Positions 62,090 through 64,000 of a stretch of 64,000 bases of DNA are shown one piece after another. The notes under the pieces are model-generated. The model saw only the letters and a list, made by a program, of their open reading frames with translations. It had not been told where the DNA came from and made no database searches. The position numbers and the translations under genes were made by a program. The stretch's first letter is position 1; each line of letters begins with the position of its first letter. The DNA lies in NCBI GenBank assembly GCA_009741485.1, contig CM019214.1, forward strand, positions 54,676,201-54,740,200, written 5' to 3'. Source of the DNA: Malurus cyaneus samueli. Taxonomy: Eukaryota > Chordata > Aves > Passeriformes > Maluridae.

Positions 62090-62420
62090 CATTGCTGACA
62101 TAGAGATTGGCAGAGTGGTACATAATTATGAAGACCAGGAAGGTATAAAGAAAAATTTGGATTGCTTGGCAAGCTGAACCCATTCAAGTTAAATGCAAAA
62201 TTATGCATCTAGGTCACATCTAAACAGTAGAAAACTATATTCTGGAAATCATCAGTTCAGGAAACAATGAGAGGTGTCATAATATCATCAAACCCTACAT
62301 GATAACACAGCAAAGAGAACTGTTTCAGGTCTTTGAGGAACAAATAGGCAAGGTGACATTGAAGTCCAGAAAGAATACTCTTCTGCTATAATACTGTGTT
62401 GAGGTTGGAGAACACAATTC
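62090..62420 (+). mobile_element. Probable ancient CR1/L3-like LINE fragment
   Basis: TTTGGATTGCTTGGCAAGCT (62155), AAATGCAAAATTATGCATCT with AGG following (62192), and ATAATACTGTGTTGAGGTTG (62389) follow the order and spacing of the RT C-terminal region of CR1/L3-clade LINEs. In that region the frame encodes a ...LDWLGKLN...KCKIMHLG... segment and later an LEYCVQFW-type segment. Frames are destroyed. It is much more diverged than the other CR1 copies, so it is likely an old insertion. A profile search is needed to fix its boundaries. Confidence 0.5.
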
Positions 62421-64000
62421 ATGTGTGCCACTGGGAATGATTCACAAAATGAATGAAAGAGCAAAATAAGTTGTTGATTTTTCACATTGTAGCACCTAAA
62501 AAACTGAAGAAATAATGATTTTCTGGAAATGCAGTTTATTTAAACACCAGATTACTATAATAAAACAAAATCAGTAGAATTTTTGAAATAGTTAACAATA
62601 AGTTTATCAAATTGAAGTTTTAAACTCTGTAGATTGATGAGTCATTTTTTTGTTGACTGAGTCACTAAGGATTACACTTTCAACACCTGTAAAGAAAACT
62701 CATTGATTCTGGAAACTTTTGGGCTTAGTCTGGTGCACAAAAGAACAGAAGAATGAAAGACTCAGGGATAGGGTGATGCCCATGTTGTGGACATTAAGTC
62801 CTGCTCTCATTTTTGTAAATGCTGTCATATTAAGTTGTAGTTGCCCACTAAGGGTGGGCAGTTTACCCAGTTTAGTTTCAGCTTCTGAGGGGCTCAGGTG
62901 GAAATTTGGCTGAGTACTCTGTATAGAAAAAAAAATGGAACTTTTCCTTGATTAGGAGCTGAAGATGTCCTTGACAGCATGTAAATCATTACTGTCTCAC
63001 TAGCCAATCCTGTACCTGTGCAGGAAAAACAGTAAGGATGATATTTTCTTACTCTTCCAGCACCCAACAGGAATGCCAATAGCTTGAAATATAAAATTTT
63101 CTGATTATTATAATTTCTCTCTCTTCTAAACATAAGGATTTAACTGTACTTGTTCTCTCTCTTAAATGGAAAATGAACAAACCAGCCAATCCCCAAAAAA
63201 ACCACCTGCCTCTCCATTAAGGGATCTTTTTTGATGTCCTGCCCTACTCTTCCTAGATCTGCTCTCTTGCTCTACATGCCATCAGCCATGATGATACCTG
63301 TCTCTATCACTTTTGTTAGAATGGGATTTTATTCGTTCCCTTCACTCACCATGGAGCAGTAGCTTTCAAAAATGTTAACTGTAAGAAAAAATGGAAATGT
63401 GCAGACATAGCCAAGAACTGAAAGGAAGATTGATATCAACACAGAAATCAGGCTTCCAGACTATAGACAGAAATCTTGGTGACAAGCCTCTGCTTCCTAA
63501 ATCTTTTATTGTTTTATTGCCCTACTAGGCACCAGGTTTTACTTCTCTGTTTAGTGGACTGTATTCACCAGTGTCTTTTGAATCAGACTGCTCCTTGCTT
63601 CTCTTTTATGGCATCAAAGCTCTCATACTTTTTCCTTCTATGAGCTAACTTCTCTGGAGAGGCTGTGGGAGCATCCTCCAGCCTAAATTTGAGCCTGGTG
63701 AGCAAGATATTTTTCTTGGGAGTGAGTCATAGGAGTTTAACCTTCATTCAGGGTGTGGGCACTGGCTCCCTGATATCTGTCTGCCTTACAAGGACTTTAG
63801 ATGATCAGGCAAGCAGTGGAGAGCATCAGCATTTTCATTTGCATTGATTTATAAGAATATAATTGTCCTGTTGTTTACTGGGTCTCCTTTGATCACACTT
63901 ATGGCTGGCGTAATTGGGCCCAATTTTTGTTTGGGCTAACCACGTTTGAGTTGGGGCTTACAAATCAAGGAGAGTGAACACCATTTAATCTTATCTAAGA
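62421..64000. other. Unique sequence to the window end
   Basis: No gene or repeat family is recognised. The largest frame is 79 codons (62894-63133, minus) and is unrecognised. Confidence 0.6.

Noticed and set aside
1..64000. CRISPR array, operons, tRNA or rRNA genes, riboswitches
   Set aside because: No regularly spaced repeats, no RNA gene signatures and no prokaryotic gene organisation were seen. The repeat content is avian.

Overview
The window looks like AT-rich, gene-poor nuclear DNA from a bird, most likely a passerine or near relative. The evidence is the repeat content. CR1 LINE fragments end in the avian CR1 octamer tail (ATTCTGTG/ATTCTATG), and two LTRs of the avian TGTCCTGGTTTC...CCA-type endogenous retrovirus family are present. 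There are no bacterial signals such as operons or long overlapping reading frames. The longest open frames (148 to 152 codons) are low-complexity or unrecognised, and almost all reported frames are of a length expected by chance in AT-rich sequence. I see no protein-coding gene that I can name, and no tRNA, rRNA, snRNA or CRISPR array. The segment is best read as intergenic sequence or the inside of a very large intron.

Layout. 1-6.1 kb: unique sequence with one A-run at 2.86 kb and a small GC-richer patch at 3.6 kb. 6.15-7.11 kb: a long decayed CR1 (+) carrying the end of the reverse-transcriptase frame. 7.1-10.75 kb: unique sequence with a short CR1 tail (-) at 8.6 kb and two blocks that look like conserved regulatory sequence (7.5 and 9.9 kb). 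10.76-11.40 kb: an almost complete solo LTR (+) interrupted by a short CR1 3' end (-). 11.4-17.3 kb: unique, very AT-rich. 17.28-18.11 kb: a second long CR1 (+) of another subfamily. 18.1-25 kb: unique, with two short CR1 tails. 25.02-25.11 kb: a (TTCC)n microsatellite. 25-37.4 kb: unique, with a (TAA)n repeat, a 33-bp tandem duplication, a perfect 24-bp palindrome and one possible exon on the minus strand (33.8-34.0 kb). 37.41-38.00 kb: a second solo LTR of the same family, in the opposite orientation. 38-52.9 kb: unique, with three long A-runs clustered at 42.8-45.9 kb. 52.9-55.5 kb: a GC-richer interval with several minus-strand splice-like and polyadenylation-like signals, the best place to look for an unannotated transcript. 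55.5-64 kb: unique, with a CR1 3' end at 60.0 kb, a probable ancient CR1/L3-like fragment at 62.1-62.4 kb and one unresolved base (N) at 57787.

Nothing here forms a pathway or operon. The interpretable biology is the transposable-element history (CR1 nested in an LTR, two LTR copies, at least three CR1 tail types), a set of candidate cis-regulatory blocks, and a weak case for an unannotated minus-strand transcript. I did not find a clearly novel biological system. The findings are ranked accordingly.
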